Positions 17,709 to 24,577 of a DNA stretch of 63,204 bases are shown here, one piece after another. The notes under the pieces were generated by a model. That model saw nothing but the letters and a program-made list of their open reading frames with translations, was not told the DNA's origin and searched no databases. Made by a program: the position numbers and the translations under genes. The DNA comes from Bradyrhizobium manausense (GTDB taxonomy: Bacteria; Pseudomonadota; Alphaproteobacteria; Rhizobiales; Xanthobacteraceae), in assembly GCF_018130615.1 (NCBI RefSeq), contig NZ_JAFCKB010000008.1, forward strand, positions 280,001 through 343,204, read 5' to 3'. Position 1 is the first letter of the stretch. Each line of letters starts with the position of its first letter.

Positions 17709-18953
17709 ATGAACTTCGACGACACCCCGCAAGAGGCCGAATTCCGCGCCACCGCGCGCGCCTGGATCGGTGCCAACGCGCCCAGGCAATATGAGGACGA
17801 GCTGCGCAAATCCTCGCTCGGCCGCACCGTGCTCAAGAACGCCAACCTTCTCGAGGTCGCAAAAGCCTGGCAGAAGAAGAAGGCCGATGCCGGCTGGGCC
17901 TGCCTGCACTGGCCGAAGGAATATGGCGGCCGCGGTTCGACGCCGATCGAGCGCGTGATCTGGCAGCAGGAAGAAGGGCCGTTCGGTCAGCTGTCCCGCA
18001 TGTTCATCATCGGCCACGGCATGTGCGGGCCGACCATGATGGCGTTCGCGCGCGAGGAGCATAAGCGCACATATCTGCCGCCGCTCGCCTCCGGCGAAAA
18101 GGTCTGGTGCCAGTTGTTCTCCGAGCCCGCCGGCGGCTCAGACGTTGCAGGCCTGCGCACGCGTGCGGAGAAGGACGGCGACGACTGGGTGATCAACGGC
18201 CAGAAGATCTGGACCTCGGGCGCGCATTATTCCGATTACGGCATCTTGCTCACCCGCACCGATCCAACCGTGCCCAAGCACAAGGGCCTCACCATGTTCT
18301 TCCTGGACATGAAGAGCCCCGGCGTCGAGGTGCGGCCGATCAAGCAGGCGAGCGGCGCCTCGGACTTCAACGAGGTCTATTTCACCAACGTCCGCATTCC
18401 CGATCACCAACGCCTCGGCGAGGTCGGCGACGGCTGGAACGTCTCGCTGACCACGCTGATGAACGAGCGCAGCGCGATCGGTGCGGCCGTCTCGACCGGC
18501 TTCCCCGAGCTGTTCGAATATTGCTCCAGCCTGATGCTCGACGACGGTCCGGCGATCGAGGATCGCGCGGTGCGCTCGAAGCTGGCGAACTGGGCGGTGA
18601 AGGCGAGCGGGCTGAAATACACCAGCATGCGCGCGATCTCCGCGCTGTCGAGGGGCGAGCGGCCGGGGCCGGAAAACTCCATCGGCAAGCTGGTGGCGGG
18701 GTCGATGATCCAGGATGTCGCGACCTACGCGCTGGACTTGCAGGGGGCGAGCGGCGTGGTCAGCGGCGATGATGCCGAGCTCGCGGGCCGCTTCCAGGCC
18801 ATGCTGCTGCGTGCGCCGGGTACGCGGGTCGAAGGCGGTACCGACGAGATCATGCGCAACATCATTGCGGAGCGCGTCTTGGGCTTGCCCGGTGATATCC
18901 GTGTCGACAAGGACGTGCCGTTCAACAAGATCCCGACCAAAGGAAGAAACTAG
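17709..18953 (+). CDS. Acyl-CoA dehydrogenase (414 aa)
   Basis: The product starts MNFDDTPQEAEFRATARAWI and has the FAD/acyl-CoA segments WCQLFSEPAGGSDVAGLRTR (about 134-153), GQKIWTSGAHYSDYGILL and the C-terminal EGGTDEIMRNIIAERVLGLP. It is collinear and very similar to the next gene (19071-20315), pointing to tandem duplication. It would oxidise an acyl-CoA with ETF as electron acceptor. It lies in the catabolic block behind the feruloyl-CoA-synthase-like ligase. Confidence 0.88.
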   Translation: MNFDDTPQEAEFRATARAWIGANAPRQYEDELRKSSLGRTVLKNANLLEVAKAWQKKKADAGWACLHWPKEYGGRGSTPIERVIWQQEEGPFGQLSRMFIIGHGMCGPTMMAFAREEHKRTYLPPLASGEKVWCQLFSEPAGGSDVAGLRTRAEKDGDDWVINGQKIWTSGAHYSDYGILLTRTDPTVPKHKGLTMFFLDMKSPGVEVRPIKQASGASDFNEVYFTNVRIPDHQRLGEVGDGWNVSLTTLMNERSAIGAAVSTGFPELFEYCSSLMLDDGPAIEDRAVRSKLANWAVKASGLKYTSMRAISALSRGERPGPENSIGKLVAGSMIQDVATYALDLQGASGVVSGDDAELAGRFQAMLLRAPGTRVEGGTDEIMRNIIAERVLGLPGDIRVDKDVPFNKIPTKGRN

Positions 18954-18955
18954 CC

Positions 18956-19052
18956 GTCATTCCGGGGCGATGCGAAGCATCGAACCCGGAATCTCGAAAT
19001 GAGTAACTAACCTCTAGATTCCGGGTTCGCCCTTCGGGCGCGCCGGAATGAC
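18956..19052. repeat. Palindromic intergenic repeat, family A
   Basis: Begins GTCATTCCGGGGCGATGCG and ends GGCGCGCCGGAATGAC. It lies between the two duplicated 414-residue acyl-CoA dehydrogenase genes, in the same relative position as the repeat before the first of them. Confidence 0.8.
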
Positions 19053-19070
19053 ACAAAGAGAGAGGCCGCC

Positions 19071-20315
19071 ATGAATTTCGACGACACCCCGCAGGAAGCC
19101 GCATTCCGCGAGACCGCACGCAAATGGGTCGACGCCAACGCGCCGAAGGAGTTCGAGCAGGAGCTGTCGAAATCCTCGCTTGGCCGCATCAGGCTTGCGA
19201 AGCACGACATGGTTGAGGTCGGCAAGGCCTGGCAGAAGAAGAAGGCGGAAGGCGGCTGGGCTTGCCTGCACTGGCCGAAGGAATATGGCGGCCGCGGCGC
19301 CACCCCGATCGAGCGCGTGATCTGGCAGCAGGAAGAGGGTGTCTACGGCAAGCTGACGCAGCCGTTCCAGATCGGCGAGGGCATGTGCGGTCCGACCGTG
19401 ATGGCCTGGGGCAGCGAAGATGCCAAACGCCGCTATCTGCCGAAGCTCGCCTCGGGCGAGGAGATCTGGTGCCAGCTGTTCTCCGAGCCGTCGGCCGGCT
19501 CCGACGTCGCGGGCCTCCGCACGCGCGCGGAGAAGAAGGGCGACAATTGGGTCGTCAATGGTCAAAAGATCTGGACCTCCGGCGCGCATTATTCCGACTA
19601 CGGCTTGTTGATCGCCCGCACCGATCCGAATGTGCCTAAGCATAAGGGCCTCACCATGTTCTTCCTGGACATGAAGAGCTCGGGCGTCGAGGTGCGGCCG
19701 ATCAAGCAGGCCAACGGCATGCAGGAGTTCAACGAGGTCTATTTTACCGACGTCGTGATCTCCGACAGCCAGCGGCTCGGCGCTGTCGGCGAGGGCTGGA
19801 GCGTGTCGCTGACCACGCTGATGAACGAGCGCATGTCGATTGGCGCGCGGCTCGCAACCGGTGTGCCTGAGATGTTTGAATTTTGCTCGAACCTCATGCT
19901 TGAAGACGGGCTCGCGATCGACGATCCCGCCGTGCGCTCAAAGCTCGCGAGCTGGGCAGTGAAGTCGAGCGGGCTGAAATACACCAGCTACCGCGCGATC
20001 TCGGCTCTGTCGAAAGGCGAGCGGCCGGGTCCGGAGAATTCGATCGGCAAGCTCGTCTCGGGCATGATGCTGCAGGACATCGCGACCTACGCCATGGATC
20101 TCCAGGGCGCGGCCGGCGTGCTCACAGGCAGCGATGAGGAGACGGTGCACGGCCAATTCCAGCAGATGTTGTTGTCCTCGCCCTCGATGCGCATCGCCGG
20201 TGGCACCGACGAGATCCTGCGCAATATCATCGCCGAGCGCGTGCTGGGCCTGCCGGGCGACATCCGCGTCGACAAGGACGTGCCTTATAACAAGATCCCG
20301 ACCAAGGGGCGGTGA
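19071..20315 (+). CDS. Acyl-CoA dehydrogenase (414 aa, tandem paralogue)
   Basis: Same length and order of motifs as the preceding gene: MNFDDTPQEAAFRETARKWV, WCQLFSEPSAGSDVAGLRTR, GQKIWTSGAHYSDYGLLI, AGGTDEILRNIIAERVLGLP and the terminal DKDVPYNKIPTKGR. Differences cluster in the middle and late helical regions (for example YGKLTQPFQ against FGQLSRMFI), suggesting that substrate range diverged. The tandem copies plus the unlike 375-residue enzyme give three acyl-CoA dehydrogenases in a row, more than one beta-oxidation cycle needs. Confidence 0.88.
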   Translation: MNFDDTPQEAAFRETARKWVDANAPKEFEQELSKSSLGRIRLAKHDMVEVGKAWQKKKAEGGWACLHWPKEYGGRGATPIERVIWQQEEGVYGKLTQPFQIGEGMCGPTVMAWGSEDAKRRYLPKLASGEEIWCQLFSEPSAGSDVAGLRTRAEKKGDNWVVNGQKIWTSGAHYSDYGLLIARTDPNVPKHKGLTMFFLDMKSSGVEVRPIKQANGMQEFNEVYFTDVVISDSQRLGAVGEGWSVSLTTLMNERMSIGARLATGVPEMFEFCSNLMLEDGLAIDDPAVRSKLASWAVKSSGLKYTSYRAISALSKGERPGPENSIGKLVSGMMLQDIATYAMDLQGAAGVLTGSDEETVHGQFQQMLLSSPSMRIAGGTDEILRNIIAERVLGLPGDIRVDKDVPYNKIPTKGR

Positions 20316-20323
20316 TGTGGCAT

Positions 20324-20413
20324 CGTAGGGTGGGTTAGCGCAGCGTAACCCACCTCTTCTGCCGACGCGGAAACAAAAGACGTGAGTTGCGCCTTCGGCT
20401 AACCCACCCTACG
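20324..20413. repeat. Palindromic intergenic repeat, family B
   Basis: Left arm CGTAGGGTGGGTTAGCGCAG followed by CGTAACCCACC; right arm CTTCGGCTAACCCACCCTACG. A perfect GTAGGGTGGGTTAG / CTAACCCACCCTAC pair bounds the element. It lies between the last acyl-CoA dehydrogenase and the nitroreductase. Confidence 0.8.
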
Positions 20414-20427
20414 AAGAGAACCAATCC

Positions 20428-21126
20428 ATGGACGCTAAAGTGACTCAAAACAATCGCATTGGCGTGCTCGAAGAGCTCCTCAACGAGCGCTACTCCGTTC
20501 GCGCCTTCCTTCCCAAGGAAGTCAATCGCGCGACCATCGAGCATGTGCTGACGACCGCGCAGCGCACCGCGTCCTGGTGCAACAGCCAGCCCTGGCAGGT
20601 CATCATCGCCAGCGGCGAGGCCAAGGAACGCTTCCGCCAGCTGATCTACAAGGAAGCCTCAGGCGGTCTTGGCGATGATTATGATTTCACGCCACCGCGC
20701 GAATATGTCGGTGTCTATCTCGAACGCCGCCGCGAGAGCGGCTTCCAGCTCTACAATACGCTCGGCATTCCCCGTGGTGACAAGATCGGCTACGCCAAGC
20801 AGGCGCTGGAGAACTACAATTTCTTCGGCGCGCCGCATGTCGCCATCATTCATACCAACGAGCCGCTCGGCGTCTACGGTGCGATCGATTGCGGGGCCTA
20901 TGTCTCGAATTTCATGCTCGCTGCGCAGGCGCTCGGACTTGGCACGATTCCGCAGGCCGCGCTCGCCCGCCATTCCGGCCTGATCCGCCGCCACTTCAAC
21001 TTGCCCGACGATCGCCGTGTCGTCTGCGGCATCTCGTTCGGCTATGCCGACAATGCGCACAAGGTCAACAGCTATCGCACCTCGCGCGCAACGATCGCCG
21101 ACACGGTGATGTTCGTCGAGAAATGA
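20428..21126 (+). CDS. Nitroreductase-family flavoprotein
   Basis: The 232-residue protein has the FMN-binding start LLNERYSVRAFLP (about 14-26), TASWCNSQPWQVIIA (about 48-62) and the later ALGLGTIPQAALARH segment (about 172-186), all typical of the nitroreductase/BluB-like fold. These enzymes use NAD(P)H to reduce nitro groups, quinones or enones. Its place at the end of the acyl-CoA catabolic block suggests an enone- or ring-reducing role there, but that is inference. A hairpin at 21161-21182 follows. Confidence 0.85.
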   Translation: MDAKVTQNNRIGVLEELLNERYSVRAFLPKEVNRATIEHVLTTAQRTASWCNSQPWQVIIASGEAKERFRQLIYKEASGGLGDDYDFTPPREYVGVYLERRRESGFQLYNTLGIPRGDKIGYAKQALENYNFFGAPHVAIIHTNEPLGVYGAIDCGAYVSNFMLAAQALGLGTIPQAALARHSGLIRRHFNLPDDRRVVCGISFGYADNAHKVNSYRTSRATIADTVMFVEK

Positions 21127-21160
21127 TCGCGCGAGGTTCAGCTGCCCGCATGCGAGCGAA

Positions 21161-21182
21161 GACGGCCGCGCAAACGGCCGTC
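21161..21182. terminator. Hairpin between convergent nitroreductase and ecfG genes
   Basis: Eight-base-pair stem GACGGCCG / CGGCCGTC with a CGCAAA loop, without a T-tract on either strand. It sits between two convergent genes and probably ends both transcripts. Confidence 0.6.
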
Positions 21183-21214
21183 CTCACAGCTGACGCCTTC
21201 AGTCGATTGACGCG

Positions 21215-21763
21215 TTATCCGCCGCTGCCGCCGATGACGGCGCGCACGGTCTCGTCGGGTCCGAAGTCCTCGGCACCGTCGACATAAAGCAGTGCGGCGA
21301 GCTTCGAGCGCGCGCGGTTGACGCGGCTCTTTATGGTGCCGACGGCACAGCCGCAGATCGAGGCCGCATCCTCGTAGGAGAAGCCCGAGGCGCCGACCAG
21401 GATCAAGGCTTCGCGCTGGTCCTGCGGAAGCTTGTCGAGCGCGGTGCGAAACTCCTCGAACTCGAGATGGGCATTCTGCGAGGGCTGTGTCTTCAGCGTC
21501 TTGGCATAATTGCCCTCGGCATCCTCGACCTCGCGCCGCCGCTTGCGATAGTCGGAGCGGAACAGGTTGCGCAGGATCGTGAACAGCCATGCCGGCAGGT
21601 TGGAGCCGGGCTGGAACGAGTCGATGTTGGCGAGTGCGCGGAGCAGCGTCTCTTGCACCAAATCGTCGGCGCGGTCCGCATTGCCGCTGAGCGAGATCGC
21701 GAACGCGCGCAGGCTCGGCACGGCCGCCAGGATGTCGTCACGCAGGGAGTTCGTGAGAGGCAT
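21215..21763 (-). CDS. ecfG: ECF sigma factor EcfG, general stress response
   Basis: The 182-residue protein has a sigma-70 region 2 (DDLVQETLLRALANIDSF and WLFTILRNLFRSDYRKRRRE) and region 4 (ALILVGASGFSYEDAASICG and GTIKSRVNRARSKL). It lacks the extra domains of housekeeping sigma factors. In alphaproteobacteria EcfG directs the general stress regulon from GGAAC-N16/17-CGTT promoters. The start ATG overlaps the nepR stop by one base (TAATG), giving translational coupling. The divergent phyR gene completes the PhyR-NepR-EcfG partner-switch. The histidine kinase that phosphorylates PhyR is not in the window. Confidence 0.95.
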   Translation of the reverse strand: MPLTNSLRDDILAAVPSLRAFAISLSGNADRADDLVQETLLRALANIDSFQPGSNLPAWLFTILRNLFRSDYRKRRREVEDAEGNYAKTLKTQPSQNAHLEFEEFRTALDKLPQDQREALILVGASGFSYEDAASICGCAVGTIKSRVNRARSKLAALLYVDGAEDFGPDETVRAVIGGSGG

Positions 21764-21996
21764 TAATCCCTCCCATGGTTGTCGTTGGAGCCCCCAGCTC
21801 CACTCTCGTTTTGGGATCCAGCTCCCGGCGCATCAAGCTTTTTGATGAGCTCCGCGAACCGGTCCGGAACCCCTTGCCGTACGACATCGTCGTACATGGC
21901 GCGCAGTTGGTGCCCAATCCGGGATTGAATCTCCGGAGTTAGGCCTCCCTTGCCGGGGGTCGTGCTTTTGCTGGCTTGAGACTTGAGATCTTTCAT
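21763..21996 (-). CDS. nepR: Anti-sigma factor NepR
   Basis: The product is about 77 residues from the ATG at 21996. The conserved helical core is LTPEIQSRIGHQLRAMYDDV followed by VRQGVPDRFAELIKKLD, the two-helix NepR signature that grips EcfG and, after stress, the sigma-like domain of PhyR. Flanking parts are short and low-complexity (N-terminal Lys/Ser-rich, C-terminal Gly/Asn-rich). The frame stays open further upstream to 22185, but that region carries the promoters of the divergent locus and shows no NepR similarity. The gene is translationally coupled to ecfG. Confidence 0.88.
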   Translation of the reverse strand: MKDLKSQASKSTTPGKGGLTPEIQSRIGHQLRAMYDDVVRQGVPDRFAELIKKLDAPGAGSQNESGAGGSNDNHGRD

Positions 21997-22112
21997 GACC
22001 TGTTCCACGTTTCCCCGAGTTAAGTGACTGCAAAATCGAGAAGTTTTCTCAACCGGGAGCCGTTCCCTGGACGAGTTCAATTCCAGGTTCGACAAAAAGT
22101 TCCCCCCTCCGC

Positions 22113-22137
22113 GGAACTTTTCTTCTCCTGAGGCGTA
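22113..22137 (+). promoter_or_regulatory. Candidate EcfG-type promoter for phyR
   Basis: GGAAC at 22113-22117, a 16-base spacer, then CGTA at 22134-22137, one mismatch from the EcfG consensus GGAAC-N16/17-CGTT. The phyR start is 77 bases further on. Autoregulation of the stress locus is known in relatives; use of this site is inferred. Confidence 0.5.
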
Positions 22138-22213
22138 ATCAGCCCCAGCAGGGGAACCCGGGCCTCCCCTCATCTGGTTCGTCAAGGTTGGCCCGATGAT
22201 GAATGGAGTGGGG

Positions 22214-23020
22214 ATGTCCCGTTCACAGCTCGTTGCTGAACATTTGCCGTTGTTGCGCCGGTATGCGCGCGCCCTGACGGGCAGCCAGGCCTCCGGCGAC
22301 GCTTACGTCGCAGCCATGTTGGAGGCCATGTTGGGAGATCCGTCGGTGCTCGACGAGACCCATGGACCCCGGGCCGGCCTGTTCCGGCTGTTCACCCAGA
22401 TCTGGAATTCGGTCTCCGTGAACGACGATTCCGAGGTGGCGACGCTGCCGATGCCGCCGGAGCGGCGGCTGTCCAACATCACGCCGCTGCCGCGGCAAGC
22501 CTTCCTGCTGCTCTCCCTCGAAGGATTTTCGGAAGAGGAAGTCGCCTATATTCTCGCGACCGATGTCGCCGAGACACGGCGGTTGGCCGATGCTGCCGGC
22601 CGCGAGATGGCGGCCGAGATCGCAACCGACGTCCTGATCATCGAGGACGAGACCTTCATCGCCATGGACCTCGAGAGCCTGGTGAAGAATCTCGGCCATA
22701 ACGTCGTCGGCGTCGCGCGCACTCATGCTGATGCGGTGGCGCTGGCCAAGAACAGGCGGCCGGGCCTCATCCTCGCCGACATCCAGCTCGCCGACGGCTC
22801 GTCGGGCCTGGATGCCGTCAACGAACTGCTCCGCACCTTCGAGGTACCGGTGGTGTTCATCACCGCCTATCCGGAGCGCTTCCTCACCGGCGAGCGCCCG
22901 GAGCCGGCCTTCCTGATCTCAAAGCCGTTCCAGCCCGCGATGGTCTCGGCGGTGGCGAGCCAGGCGCTGTTCTTCCAGCGCAACTCGCGCAACCGCACGC
23001 CCAAAGCGCCGGCGGCGTAA
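22214..23020 (+). CDS. phyR: Response regulator PhyR (sigma-like domain plus receiver)
   Basis: The protein is 268 residues from the ATG at 22214, preceded by a G-rich ribosome site; earlier ATGs at 22196 and 22199 are less likely. Residues 1-125 form an EcfG-like sigma domain (LLRRYARALTGSQASGDAYV; ITPLPRQAFLLLSLEGFSEE) without DNA-binding function. Residues 140-260 form a receiver with the acidic pair VLIIEDE, phospho-acceptor Asp in LILADIQLADG, Thr in FITAYPE and Lys in ISKPF. On phosphorylation PhyR sequesters NepR and frees EcfG. A strong terminator at 23070-23101 follows. Confidence 0.95.
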   Translation: MSRSQLVAEHLPLLRRYARALTGSQASGDAYVAAMLEAMLGDPSVLDETHGPRAGLFRLFTQIWNSVSVNDDSEVATLPMPPERRLSNITPLPRQAFLLLSLEGFSEEEVAYILATDVAETRRLADAAGREMAAEIATDVLIIEDETFIAMDLESLVKNLGHNVVGVARTHADAVALAKNRRPGLILADIQLADGSSGLDAVNELLRTFEVPVVFITAYPERFLTGERPEPAFLISKPFQPAMVSAVASQALFFQRNSRNRTPKAPAA

Positions 23021-23069
23021 CAAGGCGCCCGCGGCGGTAACAGGCAACGATCCGTCATTCGGCAATCTG

Positions 23070-23101
23070 ATCCGGCGTGCTGCGAGGCACGCCGGATTTT
23101 T
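23070..23101 (+). terminator. Rho-independent terminator after phyR
   Basis: Eleven-base-pair stem ATCCGGCGTGC / GCACGCCGGAT with a six-base loop, followed by a run of five T. Confidence 0.88.
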
Positions 23102-23170
23102 CGTGCCCGCTTGACGGGCGCTGCGTGCGCCGCCCATACCTCGCGCATCGCCCGAATTGGAGAGATGCCC

Positions 23171-23770
23171 ATGGACCAGCAACTGCTCGACCGCCTCGCC
23201 ATTCGCGACCTCGTCGAGAACTGGGCGGTGTGGCGCGACGCTGGTGACTGGGAACGCTTTGCCACCGTCTGGCATGAAGAGGGTCGGATGTCCGCCACCT
23301 GGTTTCAGGGGCCGGCACGGGATTTCATGCGCGTCAGCCAGGAAGGCTTTGCCAAGGGCGTGCGCATCCTGCATTTCCTCGGCGGCACCAGCATCGATCT
23401 TTCGGGCGAGCGGGCCATTGCGCAGACCAAGATGACGATCTCGCAGCGGGCCGTGGTGCACGACGTGCTCTGCGACGTCGTCTGCACCGGCCGATTCTAC
23501 GATTTCCTGGAGAAGCGGCAGGGCAAGTGGGGCATCGTCCGCCGCCAGCCGATCTACGAGAAAGACCGGATTGACCCGGTCGATCCCGCCGCGACGCTCC
23601 GCCTCGATCAGCAGACCCTCGCCGCGTTGCCGGAAGGCTACCGCCACCTCGCCTACATGCAAGAATTGATCGGCTACAAGGTCAAGCGCGACATGCCGGG
23701 CCTGATCGGGCCAGAGGTCGAGAAGCTCTATGGCGAAGGGCGGGACTGGCTCGCGGGGAAGGCGAAGTGA
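23171..23770 (+). CDS. NTF2/SnoaL-like protein
   Basis: The 199-residue product starts MDQQLLDRLAIRDLVENWAV and continues with RDAGDWERFATVWHEEGRM, the N-terminal helix pattern of SnoaL-like (NTF2-fold) proteins; VVCTGRFYDFLEKRQGKWGI is the later sheet region. The fold hosts hydratases, isomerases and ring-hydroxylation accessory proteins, so activity cannot be named. The ATG at 23171 is chosen because GGAGAG lies at proper spacing; an ATG two codons earlier would be too close to it. It is a single gene between the phyR terminator and a hairpin at 23788-23816. Confidence 0.78.
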   Translation: MDQQLLDRLAIRDLVENWAVWRDAGDWERFATVWHEEGRMSATWFQGPARDFMRVSQEGFAKGVRILHFLGGTSIDLSGERAIAQTKMTISQRAVVHDVLCDVVCTGRFYDFLEKRQGKWGIVRRQPIYEKDRIDPVDPAATLRLDQQTLAALPEGYRHLAYMQELIGYKVKRDMPGLIGPEVEKLYGEGRDWLAGKAK

Positions 23771-23787
23771 ACGCCAGACAAAAGTAA

Positions 23788-23816
23788 GGCGCGACTGGCA
23801 TCACCACAGTCGCGCC
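23788..23816 (+). terminator. Hairpin after the SnoaL-like gene
   Basis: Ten-base-pair stem GGCGCGACTG / CAGTCGCGCC with a nine-base loop, 18 bases after the stop codon. No T-tract follows. Confidence 0.6.
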
Positions 23817-23958
23817 CTACGTCACCGGCTTATGGGGCAGGGGGGAATAGCCGGCTGTTGAAACGACTCCCAGGTGCGGGAGTCGTTCCAGGCGGTTGCA
23901 AATATTTTTGTGCGGGGTGCAGTGAATTTGGCACACGGTTAAGTGATCTTAACGTCTG

Positions 23959-23984
23959 GGAAACTCCGGTCCTCCCCTCGCGTT
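23959..23984 (+). promoter_or_regulatory. Near-consensus EcfG-type promoter
   Basis: GGAAA at 23959-23963, a 17-base spacer, then CGTT at 23981-23984, one mismatch from the EcfG consensus. It lies 37 bases upstream of the exported-protein start at 24022. Less certain than the sites at 39254 and 47091. Confidence 0.4.
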
Positions 23985-24021
23985 GTTCCCGCGATCGCCA
24001 TGGGGCGAGGGACCAGCAATC

Positions 24022-24453
24022 ATGTCACAGATTCAAAAGGTATTTTTGGGTGCCGTCGCAATTGCTGCGACGCTTGGCGCCGTACAGGTCGGCGCCGTGC
24101 AACTGGCCTCCGGCCATGATCTGGCCGACCGCTGGCAAGCTGTCGTCGACCAGCCGAACCAAATCCCCGGCCGCAACGTCGCAACTCACAACGTCAATCG
24201 CACCAGCAAGTCCGACCGGCTCGGCGACCTGAAGCCGGCTGCGGTTCCCACCCGCACCGTCTCGATGCGGCTGAACGACCTGCCGGATACGTCGGTGCTG
24301 TTGCGCGTTCCCGCGGTCATCGAGACCGGCAACGCGAAGCCGGCTCCGACGCTGCTGAAGCCGGGCCGCAAGCCGACGATTGCCTGCGAGCCGATGGTCA
24401 GCTCCCTGACCGAGGTCGCAAAACTGCTCCAGCCCGGCCGCTGCGTGACCTGA
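24022..24453 (+). CDS. Small protein with N-terminal export signal or membrane anchor, unknown function
   Basis: The 143-residue product starts MSQIQKVFLGAVAIAATLGA, a hydrophobic stretch that can act as signal peptide or anchor. The rest is polar with two Cys near the C-terminus (TIACEPMVSS and PGRCVT) that could form a disulfide in the periplasm. I recognise no domain. An imperfect EcfG-type promoter lies just upstream, so it may be a stress-induced envelope protein; that is inference. The start at 24022 is preferred because it places the promoter upstream. A terminator at 24472-24504 follows. Confidence 0.7.
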   Translation: MSQIQKVFLGAVAIAATLGAVQVGAVQLASGHDLADRWQAVVDQPNQIPGRNVATHNVNRTSKSDRLGDLKPAAVPTRTVSMRLNDLPDTSVLLRVPAVIETGNAKPAPTLLKPGRKPTIACEPMVSSLTEVAKLLQPGRCVT

Positions 24454-24471
24454 TCCGCGTCGGCCCTCATG

Positions 24472-24504
24472 CAAAGCCGCGCTCCTTTCGGGAGGGCGGC
24501 TTTG
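24472..24504 (+). terminator. Rho-independent terminator
   Basis: Long stem CAAAGCCGC / GCGGCTTTG with an inner CTCC / GGAG pair. It follows the gene ending at 24453 and insulates htpG. Confidence 0.75.
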
Positions 24505-24512
24505 TGCGTCCA

Positions 24513-24540
24513 CTTGATCCCCTATCCCATCTCGCTATAT
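24513..24540 (+). promoter_or_regulatory. Candidate heat-shock (RpoH) promoter for htpG
   Basis: CTTGAT at 24513-24518, a 16-base spacer, then CTATAT at 24535-24540, resembling the alphaproteobacterial sigma-32 pattern CTTG-N16/18-CYTAT. It is placed 37 bases before the htpG start. Confidence 0.55.
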
Positions 24541-24577
24541 CCCGGCTTTCTCCATTTCCGATTGAGCGGGTAAACGC

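Noticed and set aside
22062-22103. Minus-strand GGAAC elements before nepR
   Set aside because: Neither is followed by CGTT at 16-17 bases, so I do not call a promoter.
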